DNA from: an uncultured Oleispira sp.
GTDB taxonomy: Bacteria; Pseudomonadota; Gammaproteobacteria; Pseudomonadales; Oceanobacteraceae
Assembly: GCA_913019965.1 (NCBI GenBank)
Contig: CAJVZR010000004.1
Coordinates: 33,516 to 97,515 of the forward strand
Length of the DNA: 64,000 nucleotides
Direction: 5' to 3'
Positions 1-9,886 of this stretch are shown here, one piece after another. The position numbers were made by a program, and so were the translations under genes. Numbering within the stretch: position 1 is the first letter of the stretch; every line of letters starts with the position of its first letter. The notes under the pieces are model-generated. The model saw only the letters and a list, made by a program, of their open reading frames with translations, ran no database searches and was not told where the DNA came from.

Positions 1-31
1 TTTAATAACTTTCTAAGACAGGGATTGTCTG

Positions 32-892
32 ATGCATAGCTCAATAGGAATCGTCTTATTGTTCATTTTTTCGTGGACAATACAGGCTGCTGAAGTGATT
101 AAGCCCAAATTGATGCTGGCGAATGTTTATCGTCAGGGGGGCTCCTCTATTGCGCTCAGCCGTTATTGGGTGAGTGAAAAATACGACGGCGTGCGAGCCT
201 ATTGGGATGGGCAGCGTTTCATTTCGAGGCAAGGGCATGAGTATCATGCGCCCTCATGGTTTATTGCTGATTTCCCAAGTTTCCCGTTAGACGGTGAGCT
301 TTGGTTAGGGCGAGGCCAATTTGACCGACTCAGTGGCATTGTGCGCAAATTAAAGCCAATAGATAGTGAATGGCGCCAAGTTGTCTATATGGTATTTGAT
401 ATGCCGGAGCAGGTAGGAATCTTTGATCAACGTTTACGAGCCATGCGTAATCTAACAGGCTACCCCCAGTGGCTGAGGATTGCTAAACAGTGGCGTGTCG
501 AAAATGAAGCCGAGTTAATCAATCAGCTCTCAAGCTTCGTGGCTAATAATGCTGAGGGATTGATGTTGCATGATCAGCATTCTTTGTACTCGGCAAAACG
601 CAGTGATGATCTCATCAAGTTAAAACCTCGTTTTGATCAAGAGGCAAGGGTGCTTAGTTATGTTGAGGGCAAAGGAAAGTATTTAGGTATGATGGGGGCA
701 TTATGGGTAGAAGCGATAATTTTAGATGGAGACAATAAATCAAATCGTCATATCTTCAAAATTGGCTCAGGTTTTAGTGATGATGAACGAAAAAATCCCC
801 CAGCAATTGGCAGTGAAATAACTTTTCATTACTCTGGCTTAACGTCTCAAGGAAAGCCTCGCTTTGCGCGCTTTTGGCGAGTGCGACAGTGA
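32..892 (+). CDS. Periplasmic ATP-dependent DNA ligase (LigE type)
   Basis: This is a minimal ATP-dependent DNA ligase that seals nicks with an adenylated-lysine intermediate. The N-terminus (residues 1-20) is a hydrophobic signal peptide ending in IQAA, so the enzyme should act in the periplasm, as the Lig E group does. Motif I is SEKYDGVRAYWDG with the catalytic lysine at K50. A DGELW block (motif III), AEGLMLHD (motif IV) and LIKLKP (motif V) follow in order. At 286 aa it has the nucleotidyltransferase and OB domains without extra domains, the usual size for this group. The ATG has an AGGGA ribosome-binding site at about 20-24. The gene stands alone, convergent with the porin-like gene. 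Lig E proteins are associated with handling extracellular or incoming DNA; that role is inferred here. Confidence 0.9.
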   Translation: MHSSIGIVLLFIFSWTIQAAEVIKPKLMLANVYRQGGSSIALSRYWVSEKYDGVRAYWDGQRFISRQGHEYHAPSWFIADFPSFPLDGELWLGRGQFDRLSGIVRKLKPIDSEWRQVVYMVFDMPEQVGIFDQRLRAMRNLTGYPQWLRIAKQWRVENEAELINQLSSFVANNAEGLMLHDQHSLYSAKRSDDLIKLKPRFDQEARVLSYVEGKGKYLGMMGALWVEAIILDGDNKSNRHIFKIGSGFSDDERKNPPAIGSEITFHYSGLTSQGKPRFARFWRVRQ

Positions 893-943
893 TGGTACTG
901 CTATTTGTATTGGTACCGATAAGCATCGTGAAAACTAACAGGG

Positions 944-1951
944 CTAAAAAGAAAAGTTAACCTTAACCTCCATTCTCTCTTCATTTTTATTGTCATTTTT
1001 GGTGCCTTTTTTAGTGATTGAGCTCGCTGTTGCTTGAACGGAAAAACTTTGCAATGCTAACCATTGGTAGCGAATTGCTGTGCTACTTTGATTGGCATTA
1101 AAATCATCTGAATATATCCATTGCTTGTCCGTATGACTGAACAAAATTCCAATATTATGATGGGGAACGAAACCCAGCCAAACCATGCTGTTTTGCCAGG
1201 CTTGTTGATTTCTTTCAGCTTCAGAATTATTGAATTCACTGGCGAATTGAAAAGACCATTGCCAAGAGCCGGGCACGAATTTCATTGGTAGCTGTAACGC
1301 CGAGCCAATCATTCCTCTAGTAATACCTTGTTCTTGATGGCTGATCAATAAGGTCAGCGGCCCAATTTTATAACCCGGAATACCGGTCTTTATTTTATAG
1401 TGGTAGCTGGCAGTATTTTTATTCGTGATTAGATAATTGTCTTCGGTTTGTTGAATATAAGATAGCTGCTGTTCAACGGGACCTAATCGAAAGGTCGCCA
1501 ATATTCCTTGGCTATAGTTCAAGTCGCCTAATGGATCAGGGCTTTGATCATTCTTATTTAAACTGTTGGTGAATAAACCGGGCTGGATGTGACTTATTTT
1601 TTGACGACCCATGGTAAAAGACCAATAAGGATTGAGTGAAGTAGTTACATTTAACTCTTTAATGATGCCTTCAGACTGGTTTGTTGATTCACTGGCCTGT
1701 AACTCGAGTTGAGTACCTAAGGTGAACTGAGTATTTGGCAATAAAGCCGTGGGAAATTGTTGGATGAAGCTAAATTCTGGCAATAACCGTATCGAGGTAG
1801 AGGTCTCTGTCGTCGAAGTGAAATGGAAATTATGATTATTCTTCAAGTACAGCGAATCATTTAACCAGAATTCGGCTTGAACCGTTGGCATAAGCAAAAG
1901 ATTGAAAGGGATGAATAGTAGATACTTTAGACGTGGGGGAAGAATAATCAT
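944..1951 (-). CDS. Porin-like outer-membrane beta-barrel protein, unassigned
   Basis: The protein has about 335 aa from the ATG at 1951; an upstream TTG would add three residues. A signal peptide ends in PTVQA around residue 23. The mature part is rich in alternating polar and hydrophobic strands, with repeated phrases such as FTMGRQKIS and WQWSFQFASEF, and it ends in an aromatic residue (VNFSF), the usual signature of an outer-membrane barrel. No cysteine pattern or enzymatic motif is visible. It lies 97 bases downstream of the RND pump gene on the same strand and may share its transcript, but it is not a TolC-type channel, which would be mainly helical. I do not recognise a named family; a general porin or alginate-porin-like fold is possible. 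Confidence 0.55.
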   Translation of the reverse strand: MIILPPRLKYLLFIPFNLLLMPTVQAEFWLNDSLYLKNNHNFHFTSTTETSTSIRLLPEFSFIQQFPTALLPNTQFTLGTQLELQASESTNQSEGIIKELNVTTSLNPYWSFTMGRQKISHIQPGLFTNSLNKNDQSPDPLGDLNYSQGILATFRLGPVEQQLSYIQQTEDNYLITNKNTASYHYKIKTGIPGYKIGPLTLLISHQEQGITRGMIGSALQLPMKFVPGSWQWSFQFASEFNNSEAERNQQAWQNSMVWLGFVPHHNIGILFSHTDKQWIYSDDFNANQSSTAIRYQWLALQSFSVQATASSITKKGTKNDNKNEERMEVKVNFSF

Positions 1952-2056
1952 GAATAACAATCTTAGTCAGAACGTATTATTTGGACTGACCAAGATTGTG
2001 TCTGGTTTACGGATAATCTACCAGCACTTATTGCTGATAGTTATCGTCAGTTAGTA

Positions 2057-5000
2057 TTAAACCTCTGCTTTAGCTAAGGCTTTGACCTTGCCGGAAATAA
2101 GTAGATAGAAGGCTGGAACGATGATAATGGTTAGTGCCGTACCTAACGTCATACCGCCTACAATTGTCCAACCTATTTGCTCACGACTTTCAGCGCCAGC
2201 GCCGCTAGCGAGGGCTAAGGGAATAGCCCCTAGAACCATGGCTGCTGTGGTCATCAGAATAGGGCGCAAGCGTAATTTAGCCGACTCAATAACCGCTTCA
2301 AGTTTCGATGCTCCGGTTTCTTGTAACTGGTTAGCAAATTCAACGATTAAGATACCGTGCTTGGTGATTAAACCGACCAGAGTAATTAATCCAATCTGAC
2401 TATATACGTTGATCGAGCCACCTGTTGCCCATAATGCTAATAGCGCCCCCAACATAGCCGTAGGCACTGAAAACATAATAATCAGTGGGCTGCGGAAACT
2501 TTCAAACTGAGCGGCGAGTACCAGGTAAATAAAGATCAGTGCCAAAGTGAAAGCAAAAGTTAAACTACTGCCCGTTTTAATGAACTCACGCAATTGACCA
2601 CCATAATCAACTTGAATACCCGCTTGGCCTTTACTTAATTCCGCCACGGTGGCATCTAAGAATTCACGCGCTTGTTGCTGGCTAAAGCCAGGGTTTAATG
2701 CCGCTTGGATGGTGGCCGACTTTAATTTATTAAAGTGATTCAATTCTTTCGGCGCAATGGTTTCACTGACGTTAACCAAATTGGCCAGTTGCACCATTTC
2801 ACCACTGCTTGAACGCACATAAACATTGGTTAGATCATTCGGGTTCGAGCGATCAACATCAGCTACTTGAACAACAACATTATACTGCTCACCGTCACGC
2901 TTGAAGCGAGTGATTTCACGGCCGGCGATCATGGTTTCTAGCGTTCGGCCAATCGTTTCTACACCCACGCCTACAGAAGCGGCTTTTTCACGGTCGACAT
3001 CAATGGCTAATTCCGGTTTGTTCAGCTTTAAGTCGATGTCTGGCTGAGCGAACATTGGATTAGTCCATACCTTCATCATCACCTGCGAGGTTAAAGCCTG
3101 CAGTTCTTCATAAGAACCTGTGGTTTGGATAACAAACTCTACCGGACGCGAAACAATACTTTGCCCTAGCGACGGTGGATTCATTGGGAATGACATTACC
3201 CCAGTGATACCACCAAACATGGGACCCATTAGGCTACCTGCAATTTCTTGTTGCGAGCGCTCGCGCTCTTCCCAAGGATCTAGTTGTACAAACTGCATGC
3301 TGTTGGTGCTCGTAGGGAAGCCGACGATAGAGAAGTAACTATTGGCTTCAGGAACCTTTTCTAATACCCCTTCGATTTGGCGTGTATATTTATCGACAAA
3401 TTCCGTTGATGAACCTTCTGGCGCGAGGGCAAAACCAATTACAAAGCCACGGTCTTCTGATGGGGAAAGCTCTTGCGGTAGCTGGGTATAAACCAGTGCG
3501 CTTAATAAAATAGTCGCTAAACCCAGGCTTGCAACTAATAGTGGAAAGGCGAGGACCTTACGTAATAGTTTTTCGTAGCCATCCGCCATCCCATTGAGAA
3601 CTTTCTCACCCCAAAGATAAAATTTCCCTGGGTTACTATTATGCTTCAGCATGCGTGATGCCATCATTGGAGAAAGGGTCAGTGCAACAAACCCCGAGAC
3701 GATAACTGCACCCGCAAGAGTCAGAGCAAATTCGGTAATTAACTTACCGGTTCGACCTTCAGTAAACGCGATAGGTGCGAAAACGGCGGCAAGGGTTAGT
3801 GTCATTGCGACAACGGCAAAACCAATTTCTTTCATGCCTTTAAAAGCCGCTTGAATTGGCTCCATGCCATCTTCAATATGACGGTAGATGTTTTCTAATA
3901 CCACAATGGCATCATCAACCACTAAACCAATCGCTAAGACTAAGGCTAATAAGGTTAAGGTATTAACACTGAAGCCAAACAGGCTCATGATGGCAAAGCC
4001 ACCAATTAATGAAACGGGAATGGTAATTAACGGAATGAGCGTTGCGCGAGCATTGCGTAAGAAGAGGTAGATAACCAATATCACCAGCATTACGGCTTCA
4101 AATATGGTGGTTTTAACCGATTGAATGGATTTATCAATAAATACGGAGGAGTCATAGGCGATATTAACCGCTACCCCTTGAGGCAATTTTTCGCTGATCT
4201 CAGATAACAAGGTTTGCACACCACTGGAAACATCCAATGGATTTGCCGTTGATTGCTTAACGACACCGAGAGCAACAGCACTGCGACCACTGAAGCGGGA
4301 AATTACACGTTCGGCTTCTGGCCCAACTTCAATATTAGCGACGTCAGCTAGACGTACTAGGTAGCCATTTTCATTACGTAGAATAATGTTTTCAAATTGT
4401 TGTGGTTCATTCAAGTCCGTTTGAGTCAGTACCGTAAACTCACGCTCAGTACTTTCAATACGGCCCGCAGGAACTTCTAAATTCTGACTGCGTAATGCGG
4501 CTTCGATATCTTGACTGGTAATGCCATAGGCCGCCATTCGGGTTCGGTCTAACCAGATGCGCATGGCATAACGGCGTTCACCCACAATTTCAACACTGGC
4601 AACACCAGCAACAGTTTGTAGTGGATCACGCACTTGGCGTTCAGCAATGTCCGTTACTTGCAGAGCCGTATGACGATCACTGGAAAAGGCGAGCCAGATA
4701 ATAGGCTGTGCATCAGCTTCTACTTTAGCAACAATTGGTTCTTCAATATCTTCGGGTAATTGTCCGCGCACACGACCGACACGGTCACGGACATCGCTGG
4801 CGGCAGAATCAGGATCTCGATCAAGCTTAAAGGTCAGTGTGATCTGAGATTGTTCAGAGCGGCTTTTCGACGACATAAAATCAATGCCTTCGATACCGGA
4901 TAAAGAATCTTCCAAAATCTGGGTGACCTGGCTTTCCATAATCTTCGCATTGGCACCGGCGTAAGAGGTTGAAACTGTTACCACAGGGACATCAATGTTG

Positions 5001-5113
5001 GGATATTCTCGTACCGGTAAGCCTTGATAGGCGATGATACCGATCAAGACTACAAGTATGTTCATCACCGTCGCCAATACTGGGCGAGAGATGCTTAATT
5101 CAGATATTTTCAT
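2057..5113 (-). CDS. RND efflux pump inner-membrane transporter (HAE1 family)
   Basis: This 1018-aa protein is a hydrophobe/amphiphile efflux transporter that exchanges protons for exported compounds in a tripartite pump. It starts MKISELSISRPVLATVM and shows the two-fold RND plan: one helix, a large periplasmic loop, six helices (about residues 330-540), a second loop, and a final helix bundle. GLVVDDAIVVLENIYRH in TM4 carries the paired proton-relay aspartates, and ITKHGILIVEFANQL marks the second half. The length matches AcrB, MexB and MdtB relatives. The gene is 6 bases downstream of the adaptor gene at 5120-6268, so they form one operon. No TolC gene is adjacent, so the outer-membrane partner is probably encoded elsewhere. 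The substrate cannot be read from the sequence. Confidence 0.95.
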   Translation of the reverse strand: MKISELSISRPVLATVMNILVVLIGIIAYQGLPVREYPNIDVPVVTVSTSYAGANAKIMESQVTQILEDSLSGIEGIDFMSSKSRSEQSQITLTFKLDRDPDSAASDVRDRVGRVRGQLPEDIEEPIVAKVEADAQPIIWLAFSSDRHTALQVTDIAERQVRDPLQTVAGVASVEIVGERRYAMRIWLDRTRMAAYGITSQDIEAALRSQNLEVPAGRIESTEREFTVLTQTDLNEPQQFENIILRNENGYLVRLADVANIEVGPEAERVISRFSGRSAVALGVVKQSTANPLDVSSGVQTLLSEISEKLPQGVAVNIAYDSSVFIDKSIQSVKTTIFEAVMLVILVIYLFLRNARATLIPLITIPVSLIGGFAIMSLFGFSVNTLTLLALVLAIGLVVDDAIVVLENIYRHIEDGMEPIQAAFKGMKEIGFAVVAMTLTLAAVFAPIAFTEGRTGKLITEFALTLAGAVIVSGFVALTLSPMMASRMLKHNSNPGKFYLWGEKVLNGMADGYEKLLRKVLAFPLLVASLGLATILLSALVYTQLPQELSPSEDRGFVIGFALAPEGSSTEFVDKYTRQIEGVLEKVPEANSYFSIVGFPTSTNSMQFVQLDPWEERERSQQEIAGSLMGPMFGGITGVMSFPMNPPSLGQSIVSRPVEFVIQTTGSYEELQALTSQVMMKVWTNPMFAQPDIDLKLNKPELAIDVDREKAASVGVGVETIGRTLETMIAGREITRFKRDGEQYNVVVQVADVDRSNPNDLTNVYVRSSSGEMVQLANLVNVSETIAPKELNHFNKLKSATIQAALNPGFSQQQAREFLDATVAELSKGQAGIQVDYGGQLREFIKTGSSLTFAFTLALIFIYLVLAAQFESFRSPLIIMFSVPTAMLGALLALWATGGSINVYSQIGLITLVGLITKHGILIVEFANQLQETGASKLEAVIESAKLRLRPILMTTAAMVLGAIPLALASGAGAESREQIGWTIVGGMTLGTALTIIIVPAFYLLISGKVKALAKAEV

Positions 5114-5119
5114 TGATGA

Positions 5120-6268
5120 TTACTCCTGTTCAGCTTGAGGCTTTTCAGCAGTTTCATTTTTAGCAGTACTACCATCAACAAAAATAGGGGTGATGCCTGT
5201 GCCTGGTTGTAGCTTCAATTGCCCAGCCGTGATGACCACGTCGCCAGCATTAATTCCGGTTAACGCAATGGTGCCATTTTGACGCTGGCCTAGTTGTACC
5301 GGAACAGGAGTCACCTTCTCATCTTTGTATAGATAGACTAAGAATCCAGTACCTTGTGGGATTAAGGCCTGTTCTGGCACGATAATGAGGTCTTGTTGTT
5401 TAACCAATAGTTGAACTTTTGCAAATAAACCGGGACGTAATTTTTTATCCGTATTAGGCAGCAGGGCGCGGACTAATATGTTACGTCCTTGTTCGCTGAT
5501 CTGCGGACTGATTGCAGTAACGCTACCGTGGAATGATTCACCTGGAAAAGCCGATAAGCTTATGGAGAGTGTTTGCCCAACTGCGACTTGTGGTAAATAG
5601 ACTTCTGGAATACGGAAATCAAGCTTCATACTATTAATGTCGACAATTTCCAGCATGTCGGAGCCCGCTGTGATGTAGTCACCTGGGCTGAATTGGCGTA
5701 AACCAACAATGCCAGTGAAAGGCGCACTTAAGGTCATCTTGTTTAAAGTGAACTTGGCTTGCTCAAGTTGGGCTTCGTTAATGCGCATCTGGGCTAATGC
5801 TGAATCTTTGGCGGTTTCTGAAATAGCCCCATTTTTGAACAGTTTACTCACTCGACGGTATTCCGCTTCACTCAAGGAAACACGGGCTTTAGCTTCATCG
5901 ACTTGGGCACGATATAGCGCATCGTCAAAATGAATTAGTGCGGTATCTTTAGTGACCGTTTGACCTTCATCAAAAGAGATTTTGTCAATACGTCCGGTTA
6001 TTTCTGGGCGTAAAACTAAGGCTTCATTGGCCTTTAAGCTGCCAACGGCTTCGATATAAGTGGGGATGCTTTGCTCGGTGGCATGCACGACTTCTGCGGG
6101 TAAACCTTGAGCGTTGACCTGTATGGGTAAATAGCTGGCGATTAAAAAGCTAGAGAGCGCAACTTTTGATAAAGCTCGTTTTGCGAATGTTCGTTTTGTG
6201 AGAGCTTGGTTTGTTGATTGTCTTACTGTGCGCTGAAAATCAGCGCTATTGTTGAAGGTCGATAACAT
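5120..6268 (-). CDS. RND efflux periplasmic adaptor (membrane fusion protein)
   Basis: This is the periplasmic adaptor that links an RND pump to its outer-membrane channel. After an unusually long, basic N-terminus (about 45 residues, rich in Lys and Arg) comes a hydrophobic stretch ending VNAQG, probably the export signal. The lipoyl half-motifs (SLKANEALVLRPEITGRI and FTGIVGLRQFSPGDYI) flank an alpha-helical hairpin at about residues 130-180. Beta-barrel and membrane-proximal domains follow up to about 360. The tail is acidic and rich in Lys and Glu. It is the first gene of a two-gene operon with the transporter at 2057-5113. A shorter protein starting inside the first 45 residues cannot be excluded, because the ATG at 6268 has only a weak ribosome-binding site. 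Confidence 0.93.
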   Translation of the reverse strand: MLSTFNNSADFQRTVRQSTNQALTKRTFAKRALSKVALSSFLIASYLPIQVNAQGLPAEVVHATEQSIPTYIEAVGSLKANEALVLRPEITGRIDKISFDEGQTVTKDTALIHFDDALYRAQVDEAKARVSLSEAEYRRVSKLFKNGAISETAKDSALAQMRINEAQLEQAKFTLNKMTLSAPFTGIVGLRQFSPGDYITAGSDMLEIVDINSMKLDFRIPEVYLPQVAVGQTLSISLSAFPGESFHGSVTAISPQISEQGRNILVRALLPNTDKKLRPGLFAKVQLLVKQQDLIIVPEQALIPQGTGFLVYLYKDEKVTPVPVQLGQRQNGTIALTGINAGDVVITAGQLKLQPGTGITPIFVDGSTAKNETAEKPQAEQE

Positions 6269-6493
6269 AATAAGGCCCGATTGTAGAATTATAATATGTT
6301 GCCATTAGAACGGTTATTATCATTAACCACTAGACCCCAATTTCGGGAAGGGTTGTTGACGGATATGGAACAATGATAGTTAAAAATGCAGAGTTATCAT
6401 TCGAGAGTAAATTAATGTCAGTTAATCAGGCACTTTATGGCTTAATGACAGTCTGAATTTCGGATTTAGAGTTAATTATTGTATAGGTTGCTC

Positions 6494-7342
6494 ATGGTTT
6501 TATTTATTTACACCAGTATTGCATTGCTCGCTTTCGCCGCGAATTCCTTATTGTGCCGAATGGCCTTGGTCGATGGTGCCATCGAACCATTGCCTTTTAC
6601 CTTAGTTCGCCTAATTTCAGGGGCGTTATTATTAGCGCTATTGGTAAGGCCTTCTCTGCAAGAAGTAAAAAATCTGAAGGATATTCAAGGCAGTAAAACC
6701 TCTTGGCTTTCGGCGCTGAGTTTATCTGTTTATGCCTTTGCCTTCTCTTGGGCTTATGTGGGTATGGATACGGGGATGGGGGCATTAATCTTATTTGCCA
6801 GCATTCAGATCATATTAAATGTTGTCGCCCAGATATTGGGAGCAAAGGTGAATGCACTCACCCTCGTTGGCATAGTGGTCGCATTTAGTGGCTTGGTCAT
6901 TTTACTCTTGCCAGGTCAGTCAGCCCCTGATTTTACCAGTGCAGCCATTATGATAATTGCTGGCTTAGGTTGGGCTGGGTTCGTATTTTCTGGGCGTAAT
7001 AGTCAGCAGCCTTTAAAAGAGGTCGCGATTGCTTTTCGTTGGTCATTATTATGGTGTATACCGTTGATCTTTATTATTGATTGGCAGGGTAGTAGCCTGA
7101 GGGGAATAAGCTTAGCCGTTGTATCGGGAACTTTAGCCTCCGGTTTAGGCTATGCTCTTTGGTATAAAGTATTACCTCAATTAGGTTTACAAAATGCCGC
7201 ACAAGTTCAACTTGCGGTACCGGTTCTTGCGATGATTATGGGTATTATTTTCTTAACTGAACAAATATCGCTAACCATGTTAGTCGCTTGTGCTTTGATA
7301 TTGGTAGGGATCACCCTAGCGATTCGCAGTAAGAAAGTTTGA
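6494..7342 (+). CDS. EamA/DMT-family permease
   Basis: This inner-membrane drug/metabolite transporter has about ten predicted helices in two five-helix halves. The first half covers roughly residues 1-135 with the phrase ANSLLCRMAL near the start. The second half covers about 145-280 and ends with VGITLAIRSKK, the usual position of the short cytoplasmic tail. Members export amino acids or other small metabolites; the substrate is not evident. The reading frame is open from a TTG at 6479, but the ATG at 6494 has an AGG element 7 bases upstream and is the better start, giving 282 aa. It is divergent from the RND adaptor across 225 bases, in which I see no clear operator. Confidence 0.8.
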   Translation: MVLFIYTSIALLAFAANSLLCRMALVDGAIEPLPFTLVRLISGALLLALLVRPSLQEVKNLKDIQGSKTSWLSALSLSVYAFAFSWAYVGMDTGMGALILFASIQIILNVVAQILGAKVNALTLVGIVVAFSGLVILLLPGQSAPDFTSAAIMIIAGLGWAGFVFSGRNSQQPLKEVAIAFRWSLLWCIPLIFIIDWQGSSLRGISLAVVSGTLASGLGYALWYKVLPQLGLQNAAQVQLAVPVLAMIMGIIFLTEQISLTMLVACALILVGITLAIRSKKV

Positions 7343-7423
7343 ATCTTTGGGATTTACTTTATTTATCGCGCTGCAGTTACTAAGATAGCCTTAACTAAAT
7401 ACTCTCCTTAATAAGGAAACCTT

Positions 7424-7930
7424 ATGATTGCTATGTTAGCCAAGTTGCTAAAGGCATTAAACTCCGACTCGGCCCCAGGTCAAATTGCCTTAGCATTTGC
7501 TTTGGCTCTCATAACTGGACTTACTCCCTTGCTCAGTTTGCACAATGTATTGATTCTCTTCATCGCGTGTATCGTACGGATTAATTTTGGTGCTTTCCTA
7601 TTGGGCACATTATTTTTCAGTGGTTTAGCGTATTTGATTGATCCAGCGGCGATCTCATTAGGAGAGACTTTGTTAAATAATACAAGCTATCAAGCCTTCT
7701 GGATTGACCTTTACCAAAGTGATTTTTGGCGTGCTACTCGTTTTAATAACACCTTGGTTTTAGGCAGTCTTGTCATTGCTATTATTGCTTTTATTCCCGT
7801 ACTGTTAATAAGCCTTTGGTTGATTTCGGCGTATCGTCATAAATTAATGGCTTGGGTCGATAAGCTTAAAATTATGAAAGTGTTAAAAGCCAGTAAGTTT
7901 TATAAAGTTTACCAAGCGCTAGCGGAATAA
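7424..7930 (+). CDS. TIGR03546-family membrane protein
   Basis: A 168-aa membrane protein of a conserved, functionally uncharacterised family (TIGR03546, related to DUF2062). It has three or four hydrophobic helices, including a segment beginning FALALITGLTPLLSL and another around LVIAIIAFIPVLLISLW, with a basic cytoplasmic tail. The family is almost always followed by a TIGR03545 gene, and here that gene starts 11 bases downstream, so the two are co-transcribed and probably work as a unit. The AAGGA ribosome-binding site at 7413-7417 lies inside a small palindrome, with its complement TCCTT at 7405-7409. The molecular role is unknown. By its pairing, an inner-membrane transport or anchoring role is a reasonable guess. 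Confidence 0.85.
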   Translation: MIAMLAKLLKALNSDSAPGQIALAFALALITGLTPLLSLHNVLILFIACIVRINFGAFLLGTLFFSGLAYLIDPAAISLGETLLNNTSYQAFWIDLYQSDFWRATRFNNTLVLGSLVIAIIAFIPVLLISLWLISAYRHKLMAWVDKLKIMKVLKASKFYKVYQALAE

Positions 7931-7940
7931 GGAGAGCAAT

Positions 7941-9872
7941 ATGAAACAATGGATTCGCTGGTCTGGTTTAGCAGGCTTTATCGTCATCGCTGGTTTATTA
8001 ATTTTAGGCTGGTTATTTGCCGCTGCCCCATTAATTAAATACAGTATTGAAACCTTTGGTAGCCAAGCGGCTAATGCAAAAGTTGAAGTTGAAAATATTA
8101 ATTTAACCTTTGATCCGTTTGGTATTGAGGTTCAAGGTTTACAAATCGCCAATGCAGAAAAACCCTTGGAAAACTTGATTCAGTTTGAGCGTGCGGTTGC
8201 AGATATCGAACTATTACCCCTGTTATTAGGCAAGGGCATCGTAAATGAAGTTGCGCTAACTGGAGTGGCTTTTTCAACGGCGCGTCAGACCTCAGGGGCT
8301 TTAGAGCGAGTGGATGTTCCCACGACCGATAATTCATCCGATAAAAGGCTTGAGGATAGCGATAATATCGCTGCAAAGGATAAAACTAAGGACGATGAAG
8401 CGGGCCAAGCGCTTCCGAGTGCTGACGATTTATTAGCCCGTGAGCCGTTATTAACCGAGCAGCGTGGTAAAGCCTTTAAACAGAGTTTTGAGCGTATTAA
8501 GTCCGAGTCTGATGACGCGATTGCAGCATTACCCGATAGCAAAACGTTTGCTTCCTACGAAGATGATTTTAACCGTATTACTTCCGGTCGCTTTGATTCA
8601 GTCAAAGATTTTCAACAACGTAAGAAAGAATTTGATGCGTTAAAAAAGCGTATTAAGCAGGATAAAAAAGCGATTGAGCAGGCCCAAAAAGTGTTATCTT
8701 CTGGCAAAAAAGACCTGCAAGGTCAGTGGGCTGGTTTACAAAGCGCGCCGAGTGAAGATTTTAACAATCTAAAAGGCAAATATAAGCTGGATGCGGGTGG
8801 TATCGCCAACCTAAGCCGATTGTTGTTTGGCGATAAAGTAGGTGAATGGTCTGAGCAAGGACTGTATTGGTATGAAAAAGTTCGTCCATTTTTAGTCTCA
8901 GATGACGAAGCGGATAGCGAAGATGTTGAGCATGTTCGTGCTCAGGGGCGCTTTGTTCATTTTGCTACGGATCGTCCATTACCCGATTTATTGATTCGTG
9001 AAGTAAACCTAGCACTGCAACTTACGACGGCAGAAACTGAATTAGGTGAAGTTGCTGTATCTGTCTATGACATCACTCATCAGCAAGATATCATTGGTCG
9101 CCCCACGCGTCTTATTGCTAAGGGCGACGGCTTAAAAAATATTCAATCATTAAACCTTAATGGCATTTTAGATCATCGACAGGCTCCAGGTAAGGACAGT
9201 TTTGATCTTGAAATACAGGGCATGGTACTGAAAAACTATGACGTTGGAGCGATGGGATTAAAGCTCAACCAGAGTCAGGTAGAGATAAAAGGTCAGGCGG
9301 AGTTAATTAATGGCATCATTGATGCCAATACTGTCGCTCAATTTGAGCAAGCTCAGTTCAGTTCAAAAGATAGAACTCAAGTCGCCATTGAAATGTCGAA
9401 AGCATTAGCGAAAGTTAAGAATTTTGATATTAGAGCAAAAGCCAAAGGGGAGTTGACCGCACCTAAGGTGTCGATTACTTCAAATCTAGACAGTCAGCTT
9501 AACACTGCGTTTAACCAGCGTTTAAAAGAAAAGCAAAAGGAGCTGGAAAAACAGCTAGAAAAGAAACTCAATGAAAAACTGCTCTCTTATGCAGGGGGGT
9601 ATCAAGATCAACTTAAGGCCATGGATTTAGCCAATGGCTCAGTTGCAGACAAACAAAAGAAGCTACAAAAGCTAGCGAAGACCGAGTTATCGTCTTTTGA
9701 AGAGCAGAAGAAAGCCGATGCTAAGCGAAAGCTAGAAAAAGAGCGTAAAGCGAAAGAAGCTAAGCTAGCAGAAGAAAAACGTAAAGCGCAAGCAAAAGCA
9801 AAAGCGGCTGCGGATAAAAAGCGTAAGCAGTTAGAAAAAGAAGCCAAGGAAAAGTTTAAAAAGCTATTCTAA
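7941..9872 (+). CDS. TIGR03545-family envelope protein
   Basis: This 643-aa protein has one N-terminal membrane helix (about residues 10-32) and a long, presumably periplasmic body. Residues 35-110 resemble the start of AsmA-like lipid-transport proteins (IEVQGLQIAN and the following strand-rich text); this likeness is my reading. The centre is highly charged and probably coiled coil (about 180-260). A second beta-rich part precedes a very charged coiled-coil tail from about residue 525 with repeated KAKA and KEK patterns, ending KEKFKKLF. The pairing with the TIGR03546 gene 11 bases upstream is the family hallmark. Its function has not been established, to my knowledge. A role in envelope lipid movement is inference from the AsmA-like start alone. 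Confidence 0.82.
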   Translation: MKQWIRWSGLAGFIVIAGLLILGWLFAAAPLIKYSIETFGSQAANAKVEVENINLTFDPFGIEVQGLQIANAEKPLENLIQFERAVADIELLPLLLGKGIVNEVALTGVAFSTARQTSGALERVDVPTTDNSSDKRLEDSDNIAAKDKTKDDEAGQALPSADDLLAREPLLTEQRGKAFKQSFERIKSESDDAIAALPDSKTFASYEDDFNRITSGRFDSVKDFQQRKKEFDALKKRIKQDKKAIEQAQKVLSSGKKDLQGQWAGLQSAPSEDFNNLKGKYKLDAGGIANLSRLLFGDKVGEWSEQGLYWYEKVRPFLVSDDEADSEDVEHVRAQGRFVHFATDRPLPDLLIREVNLALQLTTAETELGEVAVSVYDITHQQDIIGRPTRLIAKGDGLKNIQSLNLNGILDHRQAPGKDSFDLEIQGMVLKNYDVGAMGLKLNQSQVEIKGQAELINGIIDANTVAQFEQAQFSSKDRTQVAIEMSKALAKVKNFDIRAKAKGELTAPKVSITSNLDSQLNTAFNQRLKEKQKELEKQLEKKLNEKLLSYAGGYQDQLKAMDLANGSVADKQKKLQKLAKTELSSFEEQKKADAKRKLEKERKAKEAKLAEEKRKAQAKAKAAADKKRKQLEKEAKEKFKKLF

Positions 9873-9886
9873 CGCCTGAGTAGAAT

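Noticed and set aside
2057..6268. A complete tripartite efflux system including TolC
   Set aside because: No TolC-like gene is adjacent; the downstream porin-like protein is a barrel, not a helical channel.
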